24,009 nt of DNA from Plantago elongata (GCA_036897095.1 JAYMSP010002483.1:1-24009), one strand, 5' to 3'. Counted from the first letter of the stretch, positions 9,064 through 21,000 are shown. The notes: generated by a model from the sequence alone, not told the origin. Translations and numbers: made by a program.

Positions 9064-9156
9064 TATATATATCAACTTTTCTACAAAGGATACTTATCTT
9101 GGAGATCAGTATCTGTATTTTCATTGGAGGATGATATTGGGATGTATATGGATTGG
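9064..9156 (-). promoter_or_regulatory. Lhcb1 promoter core of the copy starting at 8969
   Basis: Minus strand: TATATATA at 9071-9064 in place of TATAAATA; GATAAG at 9098-9093; a GATCTCC in place of GATATC; CCAAT at 9127-9123, 9140-9136 and 9156-9152. It is the most changed TATA box of the tandem set, but the layout is kept. Confidence 0.7.
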
Positions 9157-10076
9157 CTAAGGTATCACAAGTTCACAACACATAGTAGGTAGGTTTTTGT
9201 AACTGCATAATTGTATGACAGGATATGATCATTTTCTTGAAGCCAATAAGAGCTTGCCAAGTGTGCACATGTGATTTCTCTTGATGTTATGTAACAGGTT
9301 GGCTTGTAAAATGGTATAGAATTCTTGGATATCTGAGAGACTGAAAGAAAACAACTGATTTCGAATTTTGCCAGAAGGAGAAATAGTAAATTGAGAAAGA
9401 ACAAGGAAAAGATCAAGTGATGAGCAATGGCAAATAGTTCTGTTACATTAGCAAGTTCAAGTTACATGTGTTTCCACCAACAAGCTTCAAAACATCTGCA
9501 TAGTTTAACTAGCTAGATCACGAATGTTTGCATAGTTTGACTAACTAGAACGTTAACGTTTGCATAGTCTAATTAGCTGGACGGGAACGTTTGCATGGTT
9601 TAACTAGCTAGAACGTGAGTGGATAAATCTGCATCCATGTTCCTATATGTTACCTGTAAGTAGACATATTTAAAGGTAGTTTTCAATCAACATAAGCCTA
9701 TCTTTGAAAGCTCACTTTATAGTCAAGATCATTTACTCATAATTTGAACATGTGATACAGAATTTTTATCCTTCTTTACCACAGAACAGTGAAGTTAGGT
9801 TTCACTCTGAGTCTCTGATGGACAACATGTTTCTAAATCCGGAGTAGAACAAAGACGTTAGCTTGAAAAATCATGATATTTTTCGATAAAGAAGTTAAAA
9901 TAAGAAAGAGGAAAAGCTCAACCTCATGATATTATTTTATGGACAAGTCACATGGAAACAATACAGACCTCAAGATTGTAATTCTGATGACAAAAATAGC
10001 TTGGAATCCATTTCCATGGACCAAGTTTGCCTAGCTAGCTACTGGACAGAAAATAGCAACTCAAGAATCTTGAAAA
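9157..10076. other. Intergenic region between divergent Lhcb1 genes
   Basis: Bases 9157-9465 match the distal flanks of the other tandem copies. Then comes the 32-bp repeat (9491-9617) and unique AT-rich sequence up to the plus-strand promoter. No gene is seen; the one open frame (9926-10111) runs into the plus-strand promoter and has no recognisable content. Confidence 0.5.
9491..9617. repeat. Four tandem units of about 32 bp
   Basis: Units start near 9491, 9523, 9555 and 9586, with the core TTTGCATAGTTTAACTAGCT and then AGAACGT. Each contains TTTGCAT (ATGCAAA on the other strand), except that the first has TCTGCAT. The array sits between the promoters of the two divergent Lhcb1 genes, about 520 bases from one start codon and 610 from the other. 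Regulatory function is possible but unproven. Confidence 0.85.
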
Positions 10077-10142
10077 CCAATCAAAACAGAGATTTGGATA
10101 TGAGTAGATAAGCAGATGATCTGCTCTTTCATCATATAAATA
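10077..10142 (+). promoter_or_regulatory. Lhcb1 promoter core of the plus-strand copy
   Basis: CCAAT at 10077-10081, GGATATGAG at about 10096, GATAAG (I-box) at 10107-10112, and TATAAATA at 10135-10142, followed by a pyrimidine- and CA-rich leader to the ATG at 10230. Order and spacing match the minus-strand copies although the rest of the upstream sequence does not. Confidence 0.78.
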
Positions 10143-10229
10143 ACTACCAACTGCCTCCTTCACCATCATCACCATCTACTTCTTTCAACACTTGAACCAT
10201 TAACAAACAATCAGCTTCCTTAACATCCA

Positions 10230-11030
10230 ATGGCAGCCTCAACAATGGCCATCTCGTCCTCAACCTTCGCAGGAGGGAACGCAGTGAAGAGCTCTCCTGA
10301 AGTCAGTTCCAGAGGTTTCAGAGTCTTTGCAAGGAAGACCGCTGGCAAGCCTAAGACCGTCTCATCTGGCAGCCCATGGTACGGCCCTGACCGTGTTAAG
10401 TACTTGGGCCCATTCTCCGGTGAGGCCCCGAGCTACTTGACAGGTGAATTCCCCGGTGACTACGGCTGGGACACTGCCGGACTCTCTGCTGACCCCGAGA
10501 CATTTGCCAAGAACCGTGAGCTCGAGGTGATCCACTCCAGATGGGCCATGCTTGGTGCCCTCGGATGTGTCTTCCCAGAGCTCTTGGCCCGCAACGGTGT
10601 CAAGTTCGGTGAGGCTGTCTGGTTCAAGGCAGGATCACAAATCTTCAGCGAGGGTGGCCTAGACTACTTGGGAAACCCGAGCTTGGTCCATGCTCAGAGC
10701 ATCTTGGCAATCTGGGCTTGCCAAGTTATCTTGATGGGAGCTGTTGAGGGCTACCGTATTGCCGGTGGGCCACTCGGTGAGGTTGTCGACCCACTCTACC
10801 CTGGTGGCAGCTTCGACCCCTTGGGCCTTGCTGATGACCCCGATGCATTTGCCGAGCTTAAGGTTAAGGAGCTCAAGAACGGAAGACTTGCCATGTTCTC
10901 CATGTTTGGATTCTTTGTGCAGGCAATTGTCACCGGAAAGGGACCATTGGAGAACCTAGCTGATCACCTTGCTGACCCCGTAAACAACAACGCTTGGTCC
11001 TTCGCCACAAACTTCGTCCCCGGAAAGTAA
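10230..11030 (+). CDS. Lhcb1: Lhcb1 LHCII chlorophyll a/b-binding protein (divergent plus-strand copy)
   Basis: Intronless, 266 residues. The transit peptide differs strongly from the tandem copies ([20 protein letters not shown], then [14 protein letters not shown]; 34 residues), and the mature protein starts [21 protein letters not shown]. From residue 50 on it is nearly identical in protein sequence to the tandem copies, with the chlorophyll-ligand residues intact (subtract 34 for mature numbering). Small changes include D for E in DDPDAF, L in GPLEN and S in NAWSFA. Many third-codon positions differ from the tandem copies, so the protein similarity reflects selection rather than very recent copying. 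It resembles the commonest Lhcb1 form more than the tandem copies do and may be the older locus (inference). It converges on the Agenet gene downstream. Confidence 0.98.
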   Translation: MAASTMAISSSTFAGGNAVKSSPEVSSRGFRVFARKTAGKPKTVSSGSPWYGPDRVKYLGPFSGEAPSYLTGEFPGDYGWDTAGLSADPETFAKNRELEVIHSRWAMLGALGCVFPELLARNGVKFGEAVWFKAGSQIFSEGGLDYLGNPSLVHAQSILAIWACQVILMGAVEGYRIAGGPLGEVVDPLYPGGSFDPLGLADDPDAFAELKVKELKNGRLAMFSMFGFFVQAIVTGKGPLENLADHLADPVNNNAWSFATNFVPGK

Positions 11031-11710
11031 ATTAGATAAATGAAGACTCTGTTGCATTAGATTTTTTTTGTGCTCATGTGAACTTGATGTGAATTGTTGG
11101 AATATAATGTGAATTTTGCGAGCTGAAGTTATTGGTCTAGTATTCTGATGACCAATATGCTGAATTAAGTTAATGAGATGAAAAGTACAGTATGAAACTT
11201 CGAAAAGCTACTTAACGAACTTAACAGACTAATTTAGGGGGGTACAACTGTTGATGGCAATAGTACAACTCTAATTACTTGCGTGATTATATCAGTCAAG
11301 TCCTTAACATCTTTCCTTTTCACAAAAATACTTTAGTATTCTTATATTGAAAAGCTGAAGATTTTTGGGCATTATATTTGTGATATCAGCTCATGCTGTT
11401 ACTCTGTTTATATGTGTAATGAATGTTCATATGGGTTTATTCTGAAGATCCCATTTGTTAAGTGATAATGTTAGGCACCACCCAATCTATTCATGCCCGT
11501 ATGTGAAACCGTTAATTTAAGCAATTGCGAATGACAGGTTTGTAGTCCGAGACTTCCTGTCGCCTAGAATGGTCACAATTCTCAGGTGCATAATAGTGTC
11601 CGGCACAAAACTAAATACTTGAACAAAAGATGTGCAGTTAAGCTCTGTAAGTAAGATTTCACCATTTTCATGAATGGTGATCCCACAACTACAACTTCCA
11701 CAGAAAGTGC
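11031..11710. other. Convergent 3' intergenic region
   Basis: These 680 bp separate the stop of the plus-strand Lhcb1 from the stop of the minus-strand Agenet gene. The sequence is AT-rich and presumably holds both 3' UTRs. No gene or clear hairpin is seen. Confidence 0.5.
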
Positions 11711-14700
11711 TCAAGAAAAATAATGTTTCCACACAGAAGTTGCTACTCCCTGCATCTGGTTATCCATGTCCGCAATGATTTCTTTAGCTTCCTGCAATTT
11801 GACCTGCAGAGCGGAAATTTCGCTGTCCTCATTTTCTTTTGCCAGTTTAGCTTTCGACACCTTCTCTTGCAACATCTGCATCTCCTTGTTGTATTCAGAT
11901 ATCTCTCTGTCAATTCTACATTTCTCATTACTATGCACTGAAATTTGTTGGTCAATTTCCTTTGTCTCATTCTCAACATTTGACCGTTTACTTCTGGCTT
12001 CCAACAATTTACTAACAGAACCTTGTAGAACACTAACATCTAAACCGAGCTTTGCATATTGTGGAAGACCGCCCAGCACATCAGTTTCGAAGTTATTGGG
12101 GTTGTCTAGTACTGTTTGGACCAGACTCCGAAAGCATACCATAAGACCTATAGTCTCAGCAGTTTGGCGTGGGATCTCTTTGCCAAGTTCCAAATGCGGA
12201 AACTGTGGTTGCTGTTGTATCCACTCTAAAACACCCATATTTCCGACATTTTCTGAGGCAGGGCAGCTTTTAGGAGTTCCCTGGATAGTTTCTGTACTTT
12301 GAACTGCAAATGGAACACGTGACACTCCTACAGAAATTTTAGTCCAGCTAAAAACGATAATATATATATGCAATAAGAACTGGTTGCTCAAATTCAATCC
12401 TAGTTGGGGATTCCTCACCTTCAATCAACTCTGTAAGTGGTTGTTCTACAATCTCATTACAGGGTAGTTCCGGCACTTGTTTTGCTACTTCCAGCATGGT
12501 CAATTGCCTGGTCATTCTTCTCGGTCCAGGTGTATTAGTGGATTCTAACAGGACAGAACGGGAAATTACTTTCTCCAATCTAAGCAATGCAATCCTTATA
12601 AATAACACACAAATATATATTCCACAATAAGAGGAGAAAAGGTTGGGATGCACTCATGCACTCTGTCACACATAAGCAAAGCAACAGGTGGCTTCCTACC
12701 GCTTCTTTTAGCACTGGATAGTTTAGTTCCTGGAAATACTTCAACCTACAGGTAAAAAAACAGTATTTAATCAATAATAAAGAACAATTACAGTGATTCG
12801 GATAAGATTACTAAGTTAGATTAGCATCACTGAATATGGAATCAGTTGAATTTGATAAATTAGTTCGAAAGTATGATACGAACACCAGTCATACAAATTT
12901 TGAGAAACATATCAATTTCAACTCGTATGAATAATTATGTATGGCATGAGAGCAAAGTCAATCTCCTGATCTACATGTGATCAACATTTGTTAGCATCAC
13001 TCCAGGATTGTAAAGAGAGTTTTCATGACTGTTGGTATTCAAATCTAAGAGAGTACAATATTCCCCACCTAATGTGTGTTTCTGATCTTTCTACATGTAA
13101 AACTTTGCCTTTCTTATGTGTTCTTCAAGTGGCTTTTAGTTCATACTTTCATAGTCAAACTCGAAAAGATCAATATAAAATAATCAATTAAGGAAACAAA
13201 TGAAATTTCATAGTGTGTCAAATCTTTAAGTATAAAAACATATTCACCTTCAATTTTTTAAGTGGTGTAACATCTGCGCGTTGGTTCAAAGGTGGCCTAG
13301 CCCGCTTCCTTTTCGAGCATGGCACTTGAGCTTCTGATAATGTCACGCCCTAAAGGGACACAACAGGTATTAGAAGTCATGAACTATTAAACCGTTTGGT
13401 GAAATAATACTCAAGCCACTGTGCATCCATGTCTCACGTTACTTCTAAAAAAGAAGAACATCAGGGGTGGGGAGAGCAAGTAAAAAAGCCTTGAAATTGC
13501 GAAATGTGAAGCAATACTCAAGTCACGTCCAGTACTAAGCCTTATCAATGGCATATCTGAAACATCACTACAGATCTACATCTCCTTTCCCTTTAAAATT
13601 CTTCTATAAAATTAAAATATTTTGAGGCAGCACCACCATTCTAATTAAGCATGCACACAAGATAAGAAACTCAAATTTCTTCATCTAGCAATAGATGCAG
13701 TTATGAAATAGAAAAATACCAATGGAGCTTTAGGGATTTAACAGCAAAAAGACTTGGAGAACAGAACATGACACGTAATTTTGGAATAAAGTAACAAGAG
13801 CAACAAAAAGGGTGAGTTACTATGACAAACCCTGGTAAAAGCTAGCCAATTCCCATCCTTCCATTCCAGATGAGGCCTTAAATCCGAGTCACTACACACT
13901 TGATTACTTTCTTTTTGCATAAATCTGACTGCGTACCGTCCACCCTCGAGAACTTCTGTTATAACCCCAGTGAACCAACCAAATCCATAGTGCACATCAA
14001 CTTCATCCAACAAAAGAAAAGTTTTGACCTTGATACGTGGAGGGCAAGGCCTGACATCAAGTGGCTTTATGGTTGTCTTCAGATGCTGGCCATCAGTGTG
14101 TTTAAGAGTAGAATACTCCACCAGGACACTTCCATCAGACAGGCATTCAAGAACAGATGCTTCGAACCAAGAACCATGAGGGTTTTGTCCGTCACGGGAC
14201 ACCTCTATCTTTTGGCCGACTTGGGACAGTGATTCTAGCTCCACCTTCAAGAGTTGTGGTTAATGAAATAATGAAAAACGTGAAAAGGAAGTATATTATA
14301 ACGACATATATGATGTCAAATAGTTAATAAACACCTCCTGATAACATGCGGTGATGTATCAAAAGAAACTAAAAAACAATATTGATTACAGGATGAAAAA
14401 CATCTATATAGAGAAATTCTAATAATGACTCCCTCACATTCTACGAAAATGCCTATAGAATCTTCAGCTTTGAGCTTTTATATATAAGATATACAGTATA
14501 GTACTAATAAATAAACTCAAACAAGGAAATACAATAACGATAATCCTATTAGGATATAAATTAGCATGCAATATACTAGATTTTAACTTAGCTACACTTC
14601 AAAATTATACGATAAAATACCATTAATTCACTCATATCATCAATCATCCCAATTGAATACTCGCAAGCTATTATAAGTGTGAAGAATGATGAGCAACTGA

Positions 14701-15663
14701 ACTCAAGGAAGTTTCAAGGAAATTCTCACAAAACTTTGAATTCGGACAACCTTTTCATTTCCATCAAAGTAGATATATTTCAGGCATAACCGAATCTTTT
14801 CCTCACCAACTAACAAATCTTCCATCACCTCCACAAATAATCAAGATATGATATGCAATGTTATCAATAACAGGCAGTTTGATCGAATCTGCACCAATGC
14901 ACTATGGATAGTCTATAGCATAATGAAGCTGCATTACTAGCTAATGGCACTATTTGAAAATTCTGTTTTCTTTCCCCTTTCAGTAAATTTAACCCTGTTT
15001 CACATGAGCCACTAAAATACCTTTGCCCTAAACCGAATACGTAAAAAGACGATTTCTTTCACAGGTGAGGCAAAAACAGAGTGCGGCAACAACCAATTCG
15101 ACCACTTTAAACAACAGAACACAAGAATAAAGCCTAAATTCACAACTACAATCACACGAAATCGATATAATCACGATAGCTAGTTAGCAAGCTACCTGCT
15201 TGGCGAGTCTCGACCAGGTCTGATTAGCAAGGTGCCAATCCCAATGAATCCTAATCTTGGGCACAACAAAATCCCCAATCCCCACCTGATCCTCAAACTT
15301 GACCGTATACCTCCTCTTCCCAGGACCCACCACACGGCCCGTTACGACACCGGTCCACCAGCCATCGTTGTTAAACGCGTCCACCACATCACCAGGGCTC
15401 AAATCGAGCGAGCCCAGTTCCTCAACAGGAGGTGAAGGCCGAATGTAGGAGATTTCGACATCTTCCACGAGCGGCTCTGTGGCTGAGCCGGATGCGAGCA
15501 AATTGTGGTACTGGACGCGTAGGGTTTGGTTGTTTTGGTGGACTTGTAAATTGGAGATTATTGTTGCTCCGAATGTTATGCCTTGGTAGCCATCGTCTTT
15601 GGAGGTTACTTCTACCAGTGAGCCTATGTCAGGGAAGGATGGAGGAGAAGTAGCAGTAGACAT
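11711..15663 (-). CDS. Agenet (Tudor-like) and DUF724 domain protein, six exons
   Basis: Exons, 5' to 3' on the minus strand: 15663-15196, 14244-13831, 13349-13248, 12745-12672, 12579-12419 and 12327-11711. They total 1836 bp and give 611 residues, with phases that join without a shift. The start is MSTATSPPSF at 15663; the frame is open further upstream, but the extension has no domain content. Four Agenet repeats fall at about 13-76, 87-144, 164-224 and 232-284, with typical DDGYQG, DGWWTGVV, GSWFEASVL and GFGWFTGVI cores. A basic, NLS-like KRKRARP is at 307-313. The C-terminal part (about 430-611) is DUF724-like, with GVLEWIQQQPQFPHL, ETIGLMVCFRSLV and then a coiled coil at about 510-595. 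The family is plant-specific; Agenet repeats are chromatin- or RNA-associated Royal-family folds, and the exact role is unknown. The exon 4 donor AT|GTGTGA is the least certain junction; alternatives there bring early stops. Confidence 0.85.
12746..13247 (-). other. Intron 3 of the Agenet/DUF724 gene
   Basis: This 502-bp AT-rich intron is bounded by AAG|GTGAAT and TGTAG|GTTGAA. Nothing else is recognisable inside. Confidence 0.7.
13350..13830 (-). other. Intron 2 of the Agenet/DUF724 gene
   Basis: This 481-bp intron has donor AGG|GTTTGT and acceptor CCTTTAG|GGCGTG. The donor is weak, but the phases fit and the following exon carries the basic NLS-like stretch. Confidence 0.65.
14245..15195 (-). 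other. Intron 1 of the Agenet/DUF724 gene
   Basis: This 951-bp AT-rich intron is bounded by CAG|GTAGCT and TTGAAG|GTGGAG. It separates the first pair of Agenet repeats from the second. No other feature is seen. Confidence 0.75.
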
Positions 15664-16753
15664 TTGGTTCGGAATTAGAATTGTGAGACTGAAAATGACT
15701 GAAAGTGACCGAAGATCTTCTGGTTTGAATTGTGGGTGGCTGCTCAAGTGAAGACAAGCGGTTCGGACTTGGGGTGGTCGTATAGTTATGACGTGTGGCA
15801 CCATGTGGCCCACACCCAAAGTTCCAAACTTTAGGGAATCTAGAATCCTACTTTCATTTTCGACTTTAGGTAAAATACATTACACGCATACCATTCGAAT
15901 GTTTGTTTCTGGTCTTAATTGTTTCTTATTTTACTCCATTCTAATTTAGTTACTATTCATTTGTTCGAAACTTAATTTAAATTTAACTCGAAATGTAGAA
16001 ACAATTAAACAAACACTTCAAATATGATTTCTCACTTTCACATTAAAATGGTAGTCTAAATTTATAGATAGATAGTCGAAAATTTTAAGCTAGATATATA
16101 AGTACTCGCACACATGATATGTAGTGACATTTGTATGATTTCAAATCAAGTTTAGTAATGTTCTCTTCATAATACAATATTCCCACCCAACATATATACG
16201 TAAGTTATAATTCTATGCAATATACAAGTATAACGAAATACATATTACCACTCACTCACTCACCTCCAACCACTTAAAAACTAGTGTCCATCATAAGCTC
16301 CAACTTTCTAAGCCTCTCAGAATGATGACGGATCAAGTCATAAATTTAATAATTTAGAAGGGTTAGATCGATTCTGAAAAATCACCATGGAGATTTTATA
16401 CGAGTAATGTACTATATCTATTGAGTGAGTTTATCACAATATAGTAGAGTTGTCTAGACTTGAGGCATAATCCCCTCTCAATTTGATAACATTACTGGTG
16501 TACTCACATTAATCTCTACATGGTTACTTTGAGTTAATATGAAATTTTCACGACGACCGCACAAGCAAATCATCTTTGTTCTTGAAGTAATATCATTTTC
16601 ACATAGAAGGAAACATGGGTGCTCATCAAGTTCCGAAATAAATAACCAACCTATATTTTTACAGATCTAATAAAAGAAGGTCATTTTATAGCCGTACAGT
16701 ACTAGTTTCAATTTTATCTTGGTTTCTATCCTCGATTTAGTCATGTATAATAA
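15664..16753. other. 5' flank of the Agenet gene and gene-poor spacer
   Basis: Bases just right of 15663 are the presumed leader and promoter of the Agenet gene, with no clear TATA box. From about 15850 on the sequence is AT-rich without convincing coding, RNA or repeat content up to the SINE. Confidence 0.45.
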
Positions 16754-16844
16754 ATGACAACGAAGCACAGCTCAGTTAGTAAGACGTTTTTACTCCAACT
16801 TATAAATTGGGGGTTTGAGTTACCTTTAGTGTTTTAAAAAAAAA
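16754..16844 (+). mobile_element. Short tRNA-derived SINE with target-site duplication
   Basis: The body has a tRNA-like box A (AGCTCAGTTAGT, 16769-16780) and box B (GGTTTGAGTTACC, 16812-16824, near the GGTTCGA consensus), and ends in a run of ten A (16836-16845). It is bracketed by AGTCATGTATAATAA (16739-16753) and AGTCATGTACAATAA (16845-16859), a 15-bp duplication with one mismatch. At about 91 bp it is short for a plant SINE and probably 5'-truncated or a minimal type. Confidence 0.82.
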
Positions 16845-16859
16845 AGTCATGTACAATAA

Positions 16860-18045
16860 GTCTAAAAATTGATACTTTACCTTCATATTATTGTTATCTC
16901 ACGATGAGGTGTGCTAATAGGGGTGGAATTAAATTTTAAATTTCAAGGGTCAAATCATTTTGAAGATTGAGGAACTGAAAAAATAAAATTGATATTTGAT
17001 CAATGGTGAAGTTAGAAAATCAAATTAAAAATACATAAATGTACCTAATTTGAAATTTTAGTATTATGTTAAATAATTTTAGGCTCTATTTAAAAAAGAT
17101 AATTGGTAGATGAAATAATTTTTATTCTATTTAAAATGAATAAGTAGTAGCTGAAAAGTTAGGTAGTAGTATTTAGGTTAGATTTACAAACTAAAAAAAT
17201 TAGCTTATTTGAGATAATGCCTTAAGGCCGAAACTGCAATTGAGGGAGGCTTTTCAAGGGAAGGAGTTTAAACTGGAGTGAAGAAGGAGACTAATAAGGG
17301 TCAGCTGAGAATTTTAGGCAATGTAATCAATCGGAGAAATTTGGTACAAATGTCGCCTGAATGCTTCGAATGGAGTTCCAGTATCAAACTCGATATGACT
17401 TGTTTGATCCAAAACATTTCACGTTTCAAGTGGAGCTGTAGAGTAAGCAAATTACTTGCTGATATATCATAGACAATGATCATCACCTTCTTTTGGAGGT
17501 ACTGCTGTGTTGAATTATATCTGGCTTCCTAGTATTTCTGTCATTTTTATCATCCATCAGAATTAATTTGATAGTGGTAAGTTTTATTTCCTGCTTCTAT
17601 CAAGATCATGCATCTGTACAGAAGCTGCATATTATTGCACCTGCTTGTGAACTTTTACCTTCATTTATCTGCTCTTTGTTAAACATTGTGCTGTTGATAT
17701 CGAATGTCATAATTAGAAGCTGGCATATATATGACTCTATAATGGAGCTCTAAGAATATTAATGACTAGCTAGGCTCAACATAAGCATGCACTCATCTAA
17801 CAAGAATGATTTACTATCAAAGAAACACCTGCATATATTATTATGAGCTTTAAAAGGTTTCTTAAGTACTACTATATGGAACATTTTTCATTCAGCATTT
17901 AATTTGCATCAGTACAGTACAGTACAACTTATAATCTGTATTCTTTGAGTTTATCATGTGATGTGATTCCTAGAATACTTACAGATTTCACGAAAGAAGA
18001 GTGGTTCTTAGAACTTAATGTTCCAACTTCTATGTACATTTCTAT
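16860..18045. other. Spacer between the SINE and the OPT gene 3' end
   Basis: This is AT-rich. A stretch at 17070-17230 looks like a decayed MITE, but its ends are not convincing. Around 17240-17475 composition is less AT-rich with short open frames on both strands, but nothing recognisable. The last few hundred bases probably include the 3' UTR of the OPT gene. Confidence 0.4.
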
Positions 18046-21000
18046 TTAGAGGGCTGGACATCCGTCAACAACTATGCCCCTAGCAGTCGGGCAGGTTGCC
18101 AAGTCACAATGCTCGCCTCTCGTTCCCCACCAATCTACTCCTATGTCTTGCATACCCAGTGTGAAATATAGCGCCACTCCCATGAAAGCTACTCCGGCAT
18201 CTAGAGCTGCTGAAAGAATATAGTTATATCTTCGCCACCAGTTTTTGCGGTATTTGAAAACGAAGTAGTTGAATATTGTGCCAACTATGATCCAGGCATT
18301 GTAATTTAATGGTGTTGCAGGTGGCATAGCTCCAGTTGCCCCAAGAAGGACAGGGAGGTTGATTAGAGGAATCCATGATTTTTGCGGATAAGCCTTGTGG
18401 AAGAGCCAAACAATAACTGGTCCTATTGCACCTCCAAGGAAGAACCAATTCATGGAACTATAATTACCTTCACTTCCAAATATTCTCTTTGGTCCCACTA
18501 AACCCCATATGACTGATGCATCAAAGAAGACACGGTCGCCAGGGCATGTCCAGGGGCTATTTGGTGGAAGGAGATCATCGTGACATATGTTTGTGACTGA
18601 AGTAAGCAGCCACCATGCTACGGAAATGTTAACTGTTCCCGCTATGATTGTTCCTAGGAACTGGCATAACCATTTCAATATTGTGAGTGCTTGAAGGTAG
18701 CCTAAATGTTTTACAAGAAGACCAAAACATGAAATTTACCTGTACTATAAACATTGATCTTGGAGGGATCTTCATGTAGTGTCCCAGCTTGAAATCAGCT
18801 AGAAAAGAGACTGCTTGAGACATGCTCATGTAACCATAGGTCTTGAAGCAGACGTTAGCAATTGGTCTACCTGGGTATATGATACCCATAACATACTCTG
18901 TGATGATATTTAAGCCTGGTGTCTGCAAATGATATGTGTTTAGGCTTTATGAGAAATACTATGAAATTGCCCATAATTTTTTATTTTTTTAAAATCTTAA
19001 TACACTTTCTTGACCAATTCTGTCGTGTTCTTTTTTATAAAATTGGTTTGTTTTTTATTTATTTTTGCTTTTTATGTACAGGACTACAAGATTTGCTTGT
19101 TTTATGAAGATGCAAAATGAAAGTAAATTAAGTGTGGGTGTAGTCTTCTTATTACCTGGTTTGTTGTGGCTGTGATGATGCTGATTGGAAGTGTGAATGT
19201 GAATGCCATGAGACTAGCGAATACGAGACCCCACCATGGCATCTGGACTTGGTCATTCAAGACGATGCAGAGTATGAGTGAAGCTGCAAGTGTCACTGCT
19301 AGCAATACGTGAAACCACCAATTAGGTATGTCTTTATATCTGCGCATAAGTCTTGTGTGAATGTCTTCTTTTTCCTTGTTTGAAAGCCTGAATCTTGAAT
19401 AGATTTCCCTGTAGTTCATAAATTTATAAGGCATTAGTTCCTAGTCACATTTATCAGGGGTAGTAGAAAATTGATGAAATGCATACGGATTCTGCAATAT
19501 TCTAGTAGCATATAAATTTGTGCATAACAGGATACATGGCTATTGAAGTTGAAAATTCATAGATGTACCTTCCATAGAACAAGCCAACATGTGTTAAAGT
19601 GGCAGCAATAGTTGCGAAACCAAAACCATAGGTCAAGGCGAAGAACATGCTGAGATTTATCCTGCCTAGCTGACTGTAACGGGTCTCATCTAGCTCAAAC
19701 TTGTCGTTTACAATTGCAGTAATGTCATACCTCTGGCCTTGCGCTGTAAATAAGTGTGAGGAGAAAATTGGGAATTTTCTTGCACCATACAAGTCAAATC
19801 CCCAGTAAGATAATGGGAGAACTATATAGATTATGAGAACATAACCAGCAGCGATGTTCATTATGGCAAAGAAAGGACATACAAGGGGGCTGAGCAAGAA
19901 GGATGCTACAGCCGCCCAATCTAAAGTTAAGGCTCCAAATCCAAGGCCTCTCATGCCCGATCCTAGCTGCTGCGCTGTGACGGACTTGGAGAAAGTCCAA
20001 CAGACCCATGAGATGCTTGTTAAAGTCGGGACTAGATATCCTGGGACTACGTACCATGAAAAGCTGCAGATTAGTGCAATCAGGAAAAATTTAGCCCTTG
20101 ACATACGCTTCTCCTCTTTTTCGTGCAACGCCCTGCATAATCCAAATTAAAATCGTAGGTAAGGTCGTTGGATTTCAATATTAAGTTGGATCATTGATAT
20201 TGCTACGATAGAAACTCACATTCGTACTACTGTACTGCATAATATAATTTGGATCTTAGAGAGTGAGTAAGCAAGAGTTCTGTATGAAGTATCAGTATGT
20301 TGTTTATTTCACTAAAGATCTTGAGAAAACATATATTTTTTCATTTGAGCATGAATCTTGTCATTTTGTTTCCTCATATTCTGCAAGTTAATTTTGCTTG
20401 ATGGCCTAGACAAGTATTTCACTTGGATTATCATGAAGTTAACATAGTCTAGTTCAAGTGAAGAAGGGACTAGATTCCCCTGGTAACAGAAAATCTCCAC
20501 CCTTCGCTCTATGTTTGCGATATTTGCAAGGATGAGATTCGACTACCAGGGTGAACAAGTGGTAAAGGCCATCAAATAAACCACTAGTCATTGTGCCACT
20601 GGTAAAGAAACAGGGGGGAGTCCCTGAAATTAGCCACAATCTAAGGCCTGGAATTGAGGAGGGTTGAATATTTATTTCTAATGCATGTTTTAAAATGGTT
20701 TTGAAGTTGAATTATGATAAGAAGAATAGAAAATAACCGAGTCTTAAGCTGTGGCTTAGCTGTATGGGAAATAGAAAAGAAAAACAAGAGAGTTGCACCA
20801 TGTGAACCATCTTTGATTAGGCTGAGATGATTTGCACACAAGTTAAGCTAGTCCAGGCTGTATGAAACTTGTCATTTAGCCTTATCTTGAACAGACATTG
20901 CTCTATATCCAATGCATGTTGAGAATCCAGTTTTTAAGAACAACATGCAGATCCCATTGAGCTGTCTTTTAGACTTTGGAGATACCTTAAATATTTTCAT

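Larger units (their letters stand above)
6135..9465 (-). repeat. Tandem duplication unit 3 (interrupted; spacer, Lhcb1 gene and promoter)
   Basis: The start (6135-6420) and end (about 7945-9465) match units 1 and 2. The middle has been replaced or interrupted by a minisatellite (6481-6915) and an LTR-like element (7108-7641). This explains its larger size: 3224 bp between start codons against 2657 and 2885. Confidence 0.6.

Noticed and set aside
11766..12302. 178-residue plus-strand open frame
   Set aside because: It lies antisense to the last exon of the Agenet/DUF724 gene, whose coiled-coil codons leave the opposite strand open.
12988..13191. 67-residue plus-strand open frame
   Set aside because: It lies entirely within intron 3 of the minus-strand Agenet gene, with no recognisable content.
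17070..17230. Possible decayed MITE (AGGCTCTATTTAAAAAAG ... TTTGAGATAATGCCTT)
   Set aside because: The two ends are only loosely inverted and I found no target-site duplication.
17278..17472. 64-residue plus-strand open frame in the spacer before the OPT gene
   Set aside because: It starts with GTG, overlaps an open frame on the other strand, has no recognisable domain, and shows no splice or promoter context.
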